A stretch of DNA of 64,000 nucleotides from Sulfurovum sp. (GCA_027071315.1 JALSUP010000038.1:19712-83711), one strand, 5' to 3'; counted from the stretch's first letter, positions 1 to 10,192 are shown. Notes: generated from the sequence alone by a model not told the origin. A program made the numbers and translations.

Positions 1-2
1 AT

Positions 3-2003
3 AACCCTAATTTTTACTGGAATGGCCAGCTGATGATCAATACCAATGACGGGTATTTTTTTGCAGCAGGGGCACAAAAAGAGTTATTTGGCTTACACAT
101 GGAGAACCCCCGTGTATTTGGCATGTGGGAGTACGGGGTTGTCTTTTTTACGACTCTGATCACCAAGATCACTCCTTTCAGTCTGGAAACGGTGATCTTG
201 TATATGCCGGCATTTGTCTCTTCTCTGGTCGTTGTTCCCATTATTCTGATCACACGTCTGTACGGAAAATCTTTATGGGGATTCTTTGCTGCTTTACTGG
301 GAAGTATTGCCTGGAGTTACTATAACCGAACCATGACAGGGTATTACGATACCGATATGTTCTCTGCTATGGCACCGATGTTCATACTCTACTTTTTAAT
401 GAAGAGTACCATTGCTTTCAATCTGCGTTCTGCACTCTATGCCTCCGTCGCCATTGTACTCTACCCCTTCTTTTACGATCAGGGGCAGGCGATCGTCTAT
501 GCGATGGGTATCATTTATGCTGCTTATATGGTCTGGTTTCACAGAGATGAAAAGACAACCTATGCCTCTTTGATTTTGGTTTTTGTCGCTTTGTTTCCTC
601 TGGGACTGGCGAAGCCCTTTGTGTATGTGGTGCAATTGGCTCTGGTATTCCTTCTCTATTTTGTGTTGCAAAGAAAGACATTTAAAGAGAAAGAGCTGAT
701 GATCGCTTCCGCAGTTTTGTTCCTCCTTTTCCTTGTTTTTGGAAATGTTATCGCTTTGATATGGGGAAAGGTCTTCTCTTATATCACGACAGGAACCGCT
801 GCAACAGGTCTCCACTTCTATGCGGTCAATCAGACGGTTCGTGAAGCAGGACAGATCCCTTTTTCAGTATTTGCCAACCGTATTTCCGGTTCTCAGATCG
901 GGGTGGTCATCTCTTTGATCGGGTATCTTGTATTGGTCTTTCGCCATAAGGCCTTCATTTTGGCCTTGCCCCTGGTCGGGATAGGTGTATTCGCACTTTT
1001 CGGGGGCCTTCGTTTTACTGTCTACGCTGTACCGATAGCAGCAATGTCTGCGATATACCTCTTCTTTGTCATCTCTGAAGTTCTGGAAGATAAACGGATC
1101 AAATATTTTTTCCTTGTCTTCGCAACGGGCATGATGCTCTACCCAAATATTACCCACATCATAGGTTATAAGGTTCCAACCGTACTCAATAAGGCTGAAG
1201 TTCAGGACCTTGCAAAGTTAAATGAATTGTCACAAAGTAAAGACTATACGTTGAGCTGGTGGGATTACGGGTATCCTGTCTGGTACTATTCCGATACGTC
1301 TACTTTGATAGATGGCGGGAAACATAACAATGATAATTTCATCATTTCAAAGATCATGCAGACCACTTCTCCTGAACTGGCAGCCAACCTGGGGCGTTTG
1401 GCCGTAGAGACCTATGTGGATTCCAACTACTCCATCGTGGCAGATACTCTGTTCAAGAATGGAAAAAAAGATCAGGTCGATCCGAATATTCTGTTGGGAG
1501 AGTTGGAGAGCGGAAGTTATGCTTTACCGAAGAAAAGCAGGGATGTGTACCTCTATCTTCCTTCCCGAATGCTCAACATCTTTCCGACGGTGGCTGTTTT
1601 TGGAAACCTCGATCTGACAACAGGAAAGCCGGAGCGCAGGATCACTTTCTACCCGACTTCTGCGGTCAGTAACAAAGACGGGGTCGTCTCTTTTGCAAAC
1701 GGGATCGTCTTTGATGCGAAGAAGGGGATCGTATCTATGGGGTCGCAGCAGGTTGCAGTGAAGCAGTTCATTATTACCGAGTTTACAAAAAACGGAGAGA
1801 CGAATGTACGTTCCGAGCCTTTTCATGCAGAGGGAGCTTTGGTGGTGATGTATATGAAAAGTTACGGGCAGTTTGTTGTGATGGACAGAGAGACCTTCAA
1901 GTCGATGTATGTACAAATGTTCCTTCTTGGCAAATATGACAGATCACTTTTTGAACTGGTCGTCTCCTCACCCTATAGCAAAATTTATAAAATCAAGCGA
2001 TAG
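3..2003 (+). CDS. pglB: Oligosaccharyltransferase PglB (STT3 family), 5' end truncated by window edge
   Basis: Frame stays open to the window edge (NPNFYWNGQLMINTNDGYFFAAGA), matching the PglB N-terminal NDGY region; WWDYGYP catalytic motif and DGGKHNNDNF follow. Confidence 0.95.
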   Translation, partial: NPNFYWNGQLMINTNDGYFFAAGAQKELFGLHMENPRVFGMWEYGVVFFTTLITKITPFSLETVILYMPAFVSSLVVVPIILITRLYGKSLWGFFAALLGSIAWSYYNRTMTGYYDTDMFSAMAPMFILYFLMKSTIAFNLRSALYASVAIVLYPFFYDQGQAIVYAMGIIYAAYMVWFHRDEKTTYASLILVFVALFPLGLAKPFVYVVQLALVFLLYFVLQRKTFKEKELMIASAVLFLLFLVFGNVIALIWGKVFSYITTGTAATGLHFYAVNQTVREAGQIPFSVFANRISGSQIGVVISLIGYLVLVFRHKAFILALPLVGIGVFALFGGLRFTVYAVPIAAMSAIYLFFVISEVLEDKRIKYFFLVFATGMMLYPNITHIIGYKVPTVLNKAEVQDLAKLNELSQSKDYTLSWWDYGYPVWYYSDTSTLIDGGKHNNDNFIISKIMQTTSPELAANLGRLAVETYVDSNYSIVADTLFKNGKKDQVDPNILLGELESGSYALPKKSRDVYLYLPSRMLNIFPTVAVFGNLDLTTGKPERRITFYPTSAVSNKDGVVSFANGIVFDAKKGIVSMGSQQVAVKQFIITEFTKNGETNVRSEPFHAEGALVVMYMKSYGQFVVMDRETFKSMYVQMFLLGKYDRSLFELVVSSPYSKIYKIKR

Positions 2004-2603
2004 ATGTTAAGCAGAGAAGCACGGGTGATCAAGCGTCTGTTTGACATTGTCGGAGCAGTAGTGGTGATTTCCCTGACCTGGTGGGTCATGTTGATCGCAT
2101 GGCTCATTGCGTCTGTTGAGACTCGCAGTAATGGTCTCTTTATACAAAAACGCATAGGTAAAGATGCCGAACCTTTCTCTCTTTTCAAGATCAAGACAAT
2201 GAAAAAAGTTGAGGGGCTGGAGACAAGTGTGACAACTTCAACGGACAGACGCATTACCAAAAGCGGTGCTTTTTTTCGCAGAACGAAGATCGATGAACTC
2301 CCCCAGCTCTTTAATGTACTGTTTGGTACCATGAGTTTTGTCGGTCCCCGGCCGGATGTCCCCGGTTTTGCGGACAGACTGGAAGGCGAAGCACGTGTGA
2401 TTTTGACGCTGAGACCCGGTATCACGGGTCCGGCATCGCTGAAGTACAAAGAGGAAGAGAGACTTTTGGCAGAGCAGGAAGAGCCTGAAGTCTATAACCG
2501 TGAAGTGATCTGGCCCGATAAAGTAAAGATCAATATGGCGTATGTAAAGCACTGGTCATTGAAAAAAGATATGGCATATATCATTAAAACAGCAGCAGGA
2601 TAA
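2004..2603 (+). CDS. pglC: PglC-like undecaprenyl-phosphate sugar phosphotransferase
   Basis: Bacterial sugar transferase signatures KRLFDIVGA, DELPQLFNVLFGTMSFVGPRPDVPGF, LRPGITG; starts directly after the pglB stop. Confidence 0.88.
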   Translation: MLSREARVIKRLFDIVGAVVVISLTWWVMLIAWLIASVETRSNGLFIQKRIGKDAEPFSLFKIKTMKKVEGLETSVTTSTDRRITKSGAFFRRTKIDELPQLFNVLFGTMSFVGPRPDVPGFADRLEGEARVILTLRPGITGPASLKYKEEERLLAEQEEPEVYNREVIWPDKVKINMAYVKHWSLKKDMAYIIKTAAG

Positions 2604-2607
2604 ACAG

Positions 2608-3708
2608 ATGGACAGAATTTTTCTCTCTTCTCCGCACATGAGCGGTAAAGAGCAGCAGTATATTGCAGAAGTGTTTGAGAGTAACTATATCGCTCCCCTG
2701 GGTGCCTTTGTGGATCGTTTTGAAGCCAGTGTAAGCGCGTATACGGGTATCTCGCATGCATTAGCTCTCTCTTCTGCGACCTCCGGTCTGCACCTTGCCT
2801 TGCGTGTGCTTGGTGTGGGAGAGGGCGATTACGTTCTCGCTTCAAGTTTTACCTTTATCGGTTCGGTCTCTGCTGTTCTCTATCAAAATGCACAACCGGT
2901 ATTCGTTGACAGTGACGAGAGTTGGAATCTTTCTCCGGAACTGCTGAAAAAAGCCATTGCCGAAGCACCCAAAAAACCCAAAGTGTTAATAGTGACGCAT
3001 CTTTACGGTCAAATGTCCAAAATGGATGAGATCATGCATATTTGCCGGGAAGCAGGCATTTATGTGGTGGAAGATGCGGCAGAGTCTTTAGGTGCGTCCT
3101 ACCATGGGCTTCAGAGCGGAAGGTTTTCCGATATGGCAGTCTACTCTTTTAACGGCAACAAGATCCTCTCGACTTCCGGTGGGGGGATGCTTGTCTCCGA
3201 CAATGCGGAATGGATAGCCAAAGCCAAATTCCTCTCAACACAGGCAAAAGAACCGACCCTGCACTATGAGCACAGGACTTTTGGATACAACTACCGTATG
3301 TCCAATGTCCTAGCAGCCATAGGTGTGGCCCAGATGGAAGTGCTGGATGAACGCGTCAATCAAAAAAGAGAGATCTTTGAATACTACAGGAGAGCACTTG
3401 GTGAAATTGACGAGATCACTTTCATGCCGGAGATCCCCGATAGCAGAGGCAACAGGTGGCTGACGACGATCACCTTTAAGCATACAGACCCAAACAGGGT
3501 GATCGAAGCACTGGAAGCGGTCAATATTGAAAGTAGACCGCTTTGGAAACCCATGCATCTTCAGCCGCTGTTTGCCGAAGCGCTTACTTTTGAAGACGGC
3601 ACTTCCCAAAAGCTGTTTGAACGCGGACTCTGTCTCCCCAGCGGCACAAATATGAGTCATGAAGCGCTTGACCGGGTGTGTCAAGTGATTAAAAGGGTAT
3701 GTGTATGA
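2608..3708 (+). CDS. pglE: PglE-like PLP aminotransferase (DegT/DnrJ/EryC1/StrS family)
   Basis: GISHALALSSATSGLHLALR, VEDAAESLGA, SFNGNKILSTSGGGML (PLP lysine), YNYRMSN motifs. Confidence 0.88.
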   Translation: MDRIFLSSPHMSGKEQQYIAEVFESNYIAPLGAFVDRFEASVSAYTGISHALALSSATSGLHLALRVLGVGEGDYVLASSFTFIGSVSAVLYQNAQPVFVDSDESWNLSPELLKKAIAEAPKKPKVLIVTHLYGQMSKMDEIMHICREAGIYVVEDAAESLGASYHGLQSGRFSDMAVYSFNGNKILSTSGGGMLVSDNAEWIAKAKFLSTQAKEPTLHYEHRTFGYNYRMSNVLAAIGVAQMEVLDERVNQKREIFEYYRRALGEIDEITFMPEIPDSRGNRWLTTITFKHTDPNRVIEALEAVNIESRPLWKPMHLQPLFAEALTFEDGTSQKLFERGLCLPSGTNMSHEALDRVCQVIKRVCV

Positions 3709-5480
3709 GCAGACTCTTCCAGCCAACGTCCTTGAAAAGAACGCTTTTTTTCATGGTTTCCGATATTGTCCTCTCTCTGCTTACGTTACTCTTTGCCTAC
3801 GAGTTACGCTTTAACTTTGCGATAGAAGCACGATTTTTTGAAACATTCTGGCTTGTTCTTACAGTACTTGCCGGCTTAAAGCTCGCCTCACTCTATCTCT
3901 TTCGTACCTATGCGGTGATATGGCGTTTTTTTAGTTTTTCTGATGCCAAAAATATTATTAAGGCGCATCTCCTGGCCTATGGTGTTTTTGTGCTTCTCTA
4001 TCTGCTCTTCAGTGACAGTTTTAACCCTTTTCCCCGCTCGGTGATCATTATTGACTTCTTTTTATCACTTATTTTTATAGGTACGTTTCGGGTGAGTAAA
4101 CGTGTTTTGACAGAGGGACGTCATCGTCAGCTGGTCAAAGCAACCGTGATTATCGGTGTCAACAGTAAGACTGCAACAATGATCCAGAGTGCTATGAAAA
4201 ACGAGATAGACTACTATCCCGTTGCTATTGCTGCAGTCAATGAAAATGAGAATACGACCAATGCCTATATCAACAATGTCAAAGTCTATGCGCTTTCTGC
4301 ATTAAAAAGTGTGGTAGAGGAGAAAAGCATTGTTTCGGCCATTATTACCGAACCGCTGGATCAGGTCGCCTTAAAAACGCTTGCAGAGACGCTGAACCAT
4401 CTGGGTATCTTTGAGATAAAAAAGGTGAAGTTACTCGGGTCGGAACATGAAAAACTGGAAGATATCTCTATTGAAGACCTCTTGGCCAGACACCCCCAGG
4501 ATCTTGACACCACACTTATCTCCTCCTTCATCAAAGGAAAGTCTGTTTTGATCACCGGTGCCGGCGGGAGTATTGGATCAGAAATCAGCAGACAGTGTGA
4601 GGCTTTCGCTGCTTCTGTGCTGACCCTTGCAGATAACAGTGAATTCAACCTCTATCAGATCGGTGAACAGATACCTGAGGCGACATTAAGGCTTGTAAAC
4701 GTCTGTGATGCGAAGACAACGGAAACACTGATTTCTGAAGTAAAACCAGATATCGTCATTCATGCTGCTGCCTACAAACATGTCCCTATCTGTGAAGAGA
4801 ACCCTTCTGCTGCGGTCGTGAATAATGTACAGGGGACAAAGAGTGTCATTGACAGCTGTATCTCCCTGGGGGTTCAAAAGCTTGTCATCATCTCTACAGA
4901 CAAAGCTGTCCGCCCTACCAATGTCATGGGTGCGACCAAAAGAGTGACAGAACTCTATGCGCAGAATGTTGAGAGTAAAAGCACGGAGATCGTTGCTGTC
5001 CGTTTTGGAAATGTCCTTGGCTCAAGCGGTTCGGTCATTCCCAAATTCAAACAGCAGATCGAAGCAGGCGGTCCCGTGACCGTGACAGATAAAGAGATCA
5101 CCCGCTACTTTATGCTGATCCCCGAAGCCTGTCAACTTGTTTTGCAGACCGCAGCCATTGCAAAAGGGGGAGAACTATTCATTTTAGATATGGGAGAACC
5201 TGTGAAGATCATTGACCTGGCAAGACAGATGATAAGGCTTTACGGGAAAGAAGAGGAGATCGATATCATTTTTACCGGTCTGCGGCCCGGAGAAAAACTG
5301 TATGAAGAGTTACTGCTTAATGAGGAAGATCGAAAAACAAAATATCGTTCTATTTTCATTGCAAGTGCGACCTATTATGAGTTGGACAAACTGAAGAAAG
5401 ATATAGAGTTACTTTTGACTACGGAAAATAAAGTAGCCATGCTTCAAAAGATAGTACCCGAGTTTGTAAGAAAAAATTAG
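3705..5480 (+). CDS. pglF: PglF-like UDP-GlcNAc 4,6-dehydratase (membrane, SDR)
   Basis: N-terminal TM helices, GAGGSIGSEI NAD motif, AAYKHVPICEENP; the start at 3705 gives an ATGA overlap with pglE (ORF track start 3699). Confidence 0.88.
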   Translation: MSRLFQPTSLKRTLFFMVSDIVLSLLTLLFAYELRFNFAIEARFFETFWLVLTVLAGLKLASLYLFRTYAVIWRFFSFSDAKNIIKAHLLAYGVFVLLYLLFSDSFNPFPRSVIIIDFFLSLIFIGTFRVSKRVLTEGRHRQLVKATVIIGVNSKTATMIQSAMKNEIDYYPVAIAAVNENENTTNAYINNVKVYALSALKSVVEEKSIVSAIITEPLDQVALKTLAETLNHLGIFEIKKVKLLGSEHEKLEDISIEDLLARHPQDLDTTLISSFIKGKSVLITGAGGSIGSEISRQCEAFAASVLTLADNSEFNLYQIGEQIPEATLRLVNVCDAKTTETLISEVKPDIVIHAAAYKHVPICEENPSAAVVNNVQGTKSVIDSCISLGVQKLVIISTDKAVRPTNVMGATKRVTELYAQNVESKSTEIVAVRFGNVLGSSGSVIPKFKQQIEAGGPVTVTDKEITRYFMLIPEACQLVLQTAAIAKGGELFILDMGEPVKIIDLARQMIRLYGKEEEIDIIFTGLRPGEKLYEELLLNEEDRKTKYRSIFIASATYYELDKLKKDIELLLTTENKVAMLQKIVPEFVRKN

Positions 5481-5537
5481 ATAAAATACTTTTAGTTATA
5501 AATAGGTATAACTAAAACAATATTTAAAAGGAATGAA

Positions 5538-5822
5538 ATGTTAAAAAAAGTAGTTTTGGGTTTATTGGTATTGTCTGTGACATCACTGTTCGGTATGAGT
5601 TTAAAAGAGCTTAACAAGGCTTCAAAAACAGACCTTATGGAAATAAAAGGTATTGGTGAAGCGAAGGCTGATGCCATTTTAAAAGAGAGAAAAAATGGGA
5701 AATTCAAATCATTTGAAGATTTTACCCGTGTAAAAGGTGTGGGTGAAGCCATGGCCAATAATGTAAAACATGATGTCAGATCTGACAGCGAAGCGAAAAA
5801 AACAAGTAAAAAGAAAAGCTAA
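5538..5822 (+). CDS. ComEA-like helix-hairpin-helix protein with signal peptide
   Basis: LNKASKTDLMEIKGIGEAKADAIL and FTRVKGVGEAMANNV HhH repeats after an N-terminal signal. Confidence 0.8.
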   Translation: MLKKVVLGLLVLSVTSLFGMSLKELNKASKTDLMEIKGIGEAKADAILKERKNGKFKSFEDFTRVKGVGEAMANNVKHDVRSDSEAKKTSKKKS

Positions 5823-5832
5823 TTCTTATTTT

Positions 5833-5850
5833 GTGGGCAATTTTGCCCAC
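5833..5850 (+). terminator. Hairpin GTGGGCAA-TT-TTGCCCAC downstream of comEA-like gene
   Basis: Perfect 8-bp inverted repeat right after the stop codon; no strong T tract. Confidence 0.45.
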
Positions 5851-5921
5851 GCACTGCGTACAAAATCCCCTTTAACCACATTTTAGCTACAATCACGTAA
5901 TTTTTATTTCAAGGCACTATT

Positions 5922-7310
5922 ATGACAGTCACACGTTTCGCACCCTCTCCTACAGGATACTTACATATTGGTGGTTTAAGAACCGCACTTTTTTCATGGC
6001 TTACAGCCCAGCACAGTAAGGGTGAGTTTCTCCTTCGTATTGAAGATACCGACATGGCCAGAAACTCAGAAGAAGCGAAAGATGCTATTTTAAAAGCCTT
6101 TGAATGGGTAGGGATGCATCATGATGGCGAGGTAGTGTACCAGTCAAAACGTTTTGAACTTTATAAGCAGTATATTGATCAGCTACTTGAAGAGGGGAAA
6201 GCGTATAAGTGTTATATGAGCAAGGAAGAGTTGACGGCACTTCGCGAAGAGCAGATGGCTAAGAAAGAGCGTACGCGTTATGATGGTCGCTACCGTGACT
6301 TTACAGGTACGCCTCCCGAAGGTGTTGAACCGGTGATCCGAATCAAAGCACCGCAGGAGGGGATGATCTCTTTTGTGGATGGCGTGAAAGGCGAGATGAA
6401 CATTGCGGCAACAGAAGTGGATGATTTTGTCATTGCCAGAGCAGACGGGGCACCAACCTATAACTTTGTGGTTGCCATAGATGATGCTCTTATGGGACTG
6501 ACAGATGTGATCCGTGGAGATGACCATCTCTACAATACACCTAAGCAGATCGTGGTCTATAATGCTTTAGGTTTTAAGATACCAAATTTTTACCATGTGG
6601 CGATGATCAACAATGAACAGGGTAAAAAACTTTCCAAACGTGATGGTGCTACCGATGTGATGGAGTATAAAACCATGGGTTATCTCCCTGAAGCACTTTT
6701 GAACTTCCTTGTCCGTCTTGGATGGAGTCACGGGGATCAGGAGATATTTTCCCTTGAAGAGATGATCGCACTGTTTGACCCGAAGAATATCAATAAATCC
6801 TCTTCCAACTATAACCTGGATAAACTCTTATGGCTCAATGCCCATTACATTAAAAATAAACCCAATGCAGAGTTGGCAGAAATGCTGAAGCCTTTTGGTG
6901 TGGATATTGCAGGACATGACAAACTTGAAATGTTACTGGATGCGACCAAAGAACGTGGGAAAACTCTGGTAGAACTGGCTGATCAGATCAAACTGATCGT
7001 GACGGCACCGGAAAGTTATGATGAAAAAGCGGCCAAAAAAGCCTTTAAAGGGGAAGCCAAAGAGATATTGACCGATTTCGCTGCCATGTTGAAAAGCTGG
7101 GATAAACCTCTGCACCTTCCTTCGGATTATCATGAAGTCATGGAGAAGATCGTGGCAGAGAAAGAGATCGGTTTCGGAAAGATCGGTATGCCGCTTCGTG
7201 TTTCCGTGATGGGGGCAATGACCGGTTCAGGCATGGATGAGATCATGGCTATTTTGGGTGTGGATGAGACGGTTGCGAGAATTGAGAAGGCGATCGCTAC
7301 GATCGGGTAA
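5922..7310 (+). CDS. gltX: Glutamyl-tRNA synthetase
   Basis: RFAPSPTGYLHIGGLRTALFSW (HIGH region) and KLSKRDGA (KMSKS-like). Confidence 0.96.
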   Translation: MTVTRFAPSPTGYLHIGGLRTALFSWLTAQHSKGEFLLRIEDTDMARNSEEAKDAILKAFEWVGMHHDGEVVYQSKRFELYKQYIDQLLEEGKAYKCYMSKEELTALREEQMAKKERTRYDGRYRDFTGTPPEGVEPVIRIKAPQEGMISFVDGVKGEMNIAATEVDDFVIARADGAPTYNFVVAIDDALMGLTDVIRGDDHLYNTPKQIVVYNALGFKIPNFYHVAMINNEQGKKLSKRDGATDVMEYKTMGYLPEALLNFLVRLGWSHGDQEIFSLEEMIALFDPKNINKSSSNYNLDKLLWLNAHYIKNKPNAELAEMLKPFGVDIAGHDKLEMLLDATKERGKTLVELADQIKLIVTAPESYDEKAAKKAFKGEAKEILTDFAAMLKSWDKPLHLPSDYHEVMEKIVAEKEIGFGKIGMPLRVSVMGAMTGSGMDEIMAILGVDETVARIEKAIATIG

Positions 7311-7339
7311 TTGTTCATACAATATAACGTACACATTGC

Positions 7340-7465
7340 GTAGGTCGGGGTACCCTTACCCCGACACAATTGGCATGAATGTCTGTTTGGTTGATTTTTT
7401 GTGGTGTGTGTGGTATTGATGTATGAATATGTGATTTCTGTCGGGGTGAGGGCACCCCGACCTAC
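7340..7465. repeat. GTAG-tagged REP pair (BIME-like), family B (GTAGGTCGGGGT...)
   Basis: GTAGGTCGGGGTACCCTTACCCCGACA ... TGTCGGGGTGAGGGCACCCCGACCTAC: two hairpins in inverted orientation; related copy at 44386-44479. Confidence 0.85.
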
Positions 7466-8103
7466 GCGTGTAGGAATTTTTTTAATGCTCTCTTCTCTTT
7501 GTATCCCATCGTGTAATAAATTTGCTCCAAATACCAGGTTAACTGCTTTGGAGTGATCCCTCTTTTTTTTGCTTCATTTTTTAAAACATACTGGGGAATA
7601 CGGACTTTGCTTTTTGCAAAGACTTTGGCCAGTTTTTGTATGGATCTCTCATGCCTGTTGTAGCAGAGTCTGGCAAAGACAAAGGGCAGTCCAGTCTTGT
7701 CATGCCAGGCTTCTGCCATATCGATGCCCTCTCCCCCTTCAAGATAATATTTCAATGCGGCATCCCCGATAAGGACTTTACCTTTGAGTTCCAGTACCTC
7801 TGCCAGTCTGTTGGAAGTGGCAGAGGCAGGGTCTTTGGCTTCTTCTCCTTCCAGGAGTAGGACAGAGTAGACTTTTTCATTGGCGATGATCCCAAGATCG
7901 GTACACTTGCATTTTTTTGATTCTATGGAAGAGATGAAAGCCGCATTGATAGACCTTCTTTTAAGGGCTTTGTTGATCTGCGAGGGAACGGCACGGTTGT
8001 AGCGAAAAGACATTTTGGAAGCATTGTCGGGAAGGTAGCGTTTCAGAAAGAGCTGAAAAGGGAGGAGGTTGAGGTAGCTGATAGACCCAAATAACATACC
8101 CAC
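7462..8103 (-). CDS. mqnA: MqnA-like chorismate dehydratase (futalosine menaquinone pathway)
   Basis: FGSISYLNLLPFQ start; MqnA/MqnD-like substrate-binding fold sequence. Stop codon lies in the adjacent REP tag. Confidence 0.75.
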   Translation of the reverse strand: MGMLFGSISYLNLLPFQLFLKRYLPDNASKMSFRYNRAVPSQINKALKRRSINAAFISSIESKKCKCTDLGIIANEKVYSVLLLEGEEAKDPASATSNRLAEVLELKGKVLIGDAALKYYLEGGEGIDMAEAWHDKTGLPFVFARLCYNRHERSIQKLAKVFAKSKVRIPQYVLKNEAKKRGITPKQLTWYLEQIYYTMGYKEKRALKKFLHA

Positions 8104-8171
8104 CCCTTTTTAAGCGTAATTATACCAAACAAGAATTATAATCCCCCACATAGATAACAGGAGTATTCCTT

Positions 8172-8393
8172 ATGATAAAAGTAGAATTTTTAGGCCCGAT
8201 CGGGAAAGCTCCCATTGAGATGGAAGCAGCCACTTTGGCAGATGTTTCAGCAAAGTTAAAAGAGGACGGCAGCCTTACCTCATGGTTGGAAAAGTGTGCA
8301 GTGGCACTGAATGACACGATGGTCAACGACTTGAATACACCTTTACAAGCGGGAGATAAAGTTTCTATTTTACCCCCTGTCTGCGGTGGTTGA
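8172..8393 (+). CDS. moaD: Molybdopterin synthase small subunit MoaD
   Basis: Ubiquitin-like protein ending VSILPPVCGG; followed by moaE. Confidence 0.85.
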   Translation: MIKVEFLGPIGKAPIEMEAATLADVSAKLKEDGSLTSWLEKCAVALNDTMVNDLNTPLQAGDKVSILPPVCGG

Positions 8394-8830
8394 TCGTGGA
8401 ACTTTATGACGGGCCACTGGATGTCAAAGAGATCTTTGGCAAATGGCTGGATGAACAGGCTTCATCAAATTATGGTGCATACATTCCTTTTGTAGGAACG
8501 ATCCGTGCAGAAGATGACATTGAAGCCTTGAGTTTTGACATTTATGAGCCGGTACTGCAAAAATGGTTTGATGAATGGCAGACAAAAGCGGAAGCCTTAG
8601 GCGCCATCGTCAAAATGGCACATGCCAAAGGGGATGTCCCGGTGCATACCTCTTCTTATATTTCTGCGGTTTTCTCTCCCAAAAGACGGGTGGCACTGGA
8701 GCTGATAGACGAATTTGTTGAAGATTTTAAAGCCAACGCCCCCATTTGGAAATATGATGTGAAGAACGGTGAGCGTATTTATGCCGAAGAGAGAAGTACG
8801 CCGATGGATGGCTCAGGCTTATTGGCATAA
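8390..8830 (+). CDS. moaE: Molybdopterin synthase catalytic subunit MoaE
   Basis: GAYIPFVGTIRAED, YEPVLQKW, SPKRRVALELIDEFVEDFKANAPIWK. Overlaps the moaD stop (TTG or downstream GTG start). Confidence 0.88.
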   Translation: MIVELYDGPLDVKEIFGKWLDEQASSNYGAYIPFVGTIRAEDDIEALSFDIYEPVLQKWFDEWQTKAEALGAIVKMAHAKGDVPVHTSSYISAVFSPKRRVALELIDEFVEDFKANAPIWKYDVKNGERIYAEERSTPMDGSGLLA

Positions 8831-8831
8831 T

Positions 8832-8892
8832 GTAGGGTGCGTAATCACGCACCATGCTGAAATATATAAAGGTGCGTGATTACGCACCCTAC
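8832..8892. repeat. GTAG-tagged REP pair, family A (GTAGGGTGCGT...)
   Basis: GTAGGGTGCGTAATCACGCACC-spacer-GGTGCGTGATTACGCACCCTAC, between moaE stop and moeA start. Confidence 0.85.
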
Positions 8893-8904
8893 GAAGGAAT
8901 GGGT

Positions 8905-10104
8905 ATGTTGCATTTTGATGAATCTATAGAGATAATGAAAAATCTTAATATAGAAAAATATAAAACGAAGAAATTGTATCTTGTCGATTGTCTGGGCTAT
9001 GTCCTGGCAGAAGATATCGTGGCAGATCATAACTCTCCGGAGTTTCCTACCTCTGCAATGGATGGTTATGCTTTACAGTATGATGACCAAACGATGGGAC
9101 GACTGAAAGTAGCGAGTATTAACCCGGCAGGGGCAGCACTTTCTGATGCTGTCATTGGTGGTACCTGTATTAAAACGTTTACCGGTTCGCTCATGCCTGA
9201 GGGTGCGGACACACTCATTCCCATAGAAAATGTGGAAGTTGAGGGGGAAGAGATCGTCATTAAAGAGGAAGTGCCACAGGGCTTCTCTGTTCGGGAAGTA
9301 GGGGAGAATTATGCCAAAGGGCAAATGCTTATTCCCAAAGGGACGAAAATTAACTTCCCTGAGATCGGTGTGATGGCCGGACTGAATATCGTCGCACCTT
9401 TAGTGTATGAAAAACCGACAGTTGCCATACTCTCAACAGGGTCTGAACTGCTAGAACTGGGGGAAGCCCAGACATCTGATGCCCAGATACGCTCTTCCAA
9501 CAACTACATTCTGGAAGCCATTGTTAAAAAATATGACGGTATCCCTATGCAGCTTGGGTGTATTAAAGATGACAAAGAGAACATCAAACGTGCTGTCGCA
9601 CAGGCTTTTGAACAGAGTGATATAGTCGTGACCACCGGTGGTGTCTCTGTGGGTGATTTTGACTTTGTGAAAGATGTCATTACCGAACTTGGCTGTGAAA
9701 TTGTCTTCAAAGGGGTACGTGTAAAACCCGGACAGCACATCATGGTGGCCAGACGGGGAGATAAATTTATTGTCGGACTTCCTGGCTTTGCCTACTCTTC
9801 TACGGTGACGGCACTTCTCTATGTTGTCCCGTTAATAGAAAAACTGCAACAGGGTAAATGTGCCATGCGTCAAGTGAAAGCCAAACTCAAAGAGCCTTTT
9901 ATGAAACGTGCCAAAAAAGCAGAGTTTACAGCCTGTAATATTACATTGATGCAGGGTGAGTATTATGTTGACTTTAAAGGTAAAAAAGTAGGTACTTCTG
10001 CCATCTTGACCAATATGCTTGGAGATGTGGCCCTGCTTGTGACTGCTGAAGATGACATCTCTAAAGAAGTGGGTGATGAAGTGAACGTACTTTTAATAGA
10101 TTAA
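8905..10104 (+). CDS. moeA: Molybdopterin molybdenumtransferase MoeA
   Basis: SPEFPTSAMDGYAL, GTGSELLELG-like region, TTGGVSVGDFDFVKDV. The ORF-track start (8854) is in the REP; ATG 8905 (or 8899) is the likelier start. Confidence 0.9.
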   Translation: MLHFDESIEIMKNLNIEKYKTKKLYLVDCLGYVLAEDIVADHNSPEFPTSAMDGYALQYDDQTMGRLKVASINPAGAALSDAVIGGTCIKTFTGSLMPEGADTLIPIENVEVEGEEIVIKEEVPQGFSVREVGENYAKGQMLIPKGTKINFPEIGVMAGLNIVAPLVYEKPTVAILSTGSELLELGEAQTSDAQIRSSNNYILEAIVKKYDGIPMQLGCIKDDKENIKRAVAQAFEQSDIVVTTGGVSVGDFDFVKDVITELGCEIVFKGVRVKPGQHIMVARRGDKFIVGLPGFAYSSTVTALLYVVPLIEKLQQGKCAMRQVKAKLKEPFMKRAKKAEFTACNITLMQGEYYVDFKGKKVGTSAILTNMLGDVALLVTAEDDISKEVGDEVNVLLID

Positions 10105-10139
10105 AAAAAGATCGGCTAAAGCCAACCCTATGAAAGTCT

Positions 10140-10189
10140 GTAGGGTAGGTTTACCCACCGCCAAATCCCCAAATGTTGTGATGGGAAAT
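10140..10189. repeat. Degenerate GTAG-tagged REP, family C
   Basis: GTAGGGTAGGTTTACCCACCGCCAAATC resembles 36820 GTAGGGTGGATTCATCCACCGTCAAATC; second arm decayed. Confidence 0.6.
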
Positions 10190-10192
10190 ATA

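Noticed and set aside
3-5480. Missing pglD/pglA as a novel shortened N-glycosylation pathway
   Set aside because: The cluster is cut by the window edge, so absence cannot be judged.
7237-7419. 60-aa ORF after gltX
   Set aside because: Overlaps gltX end and a REP arm; no SD or homology.
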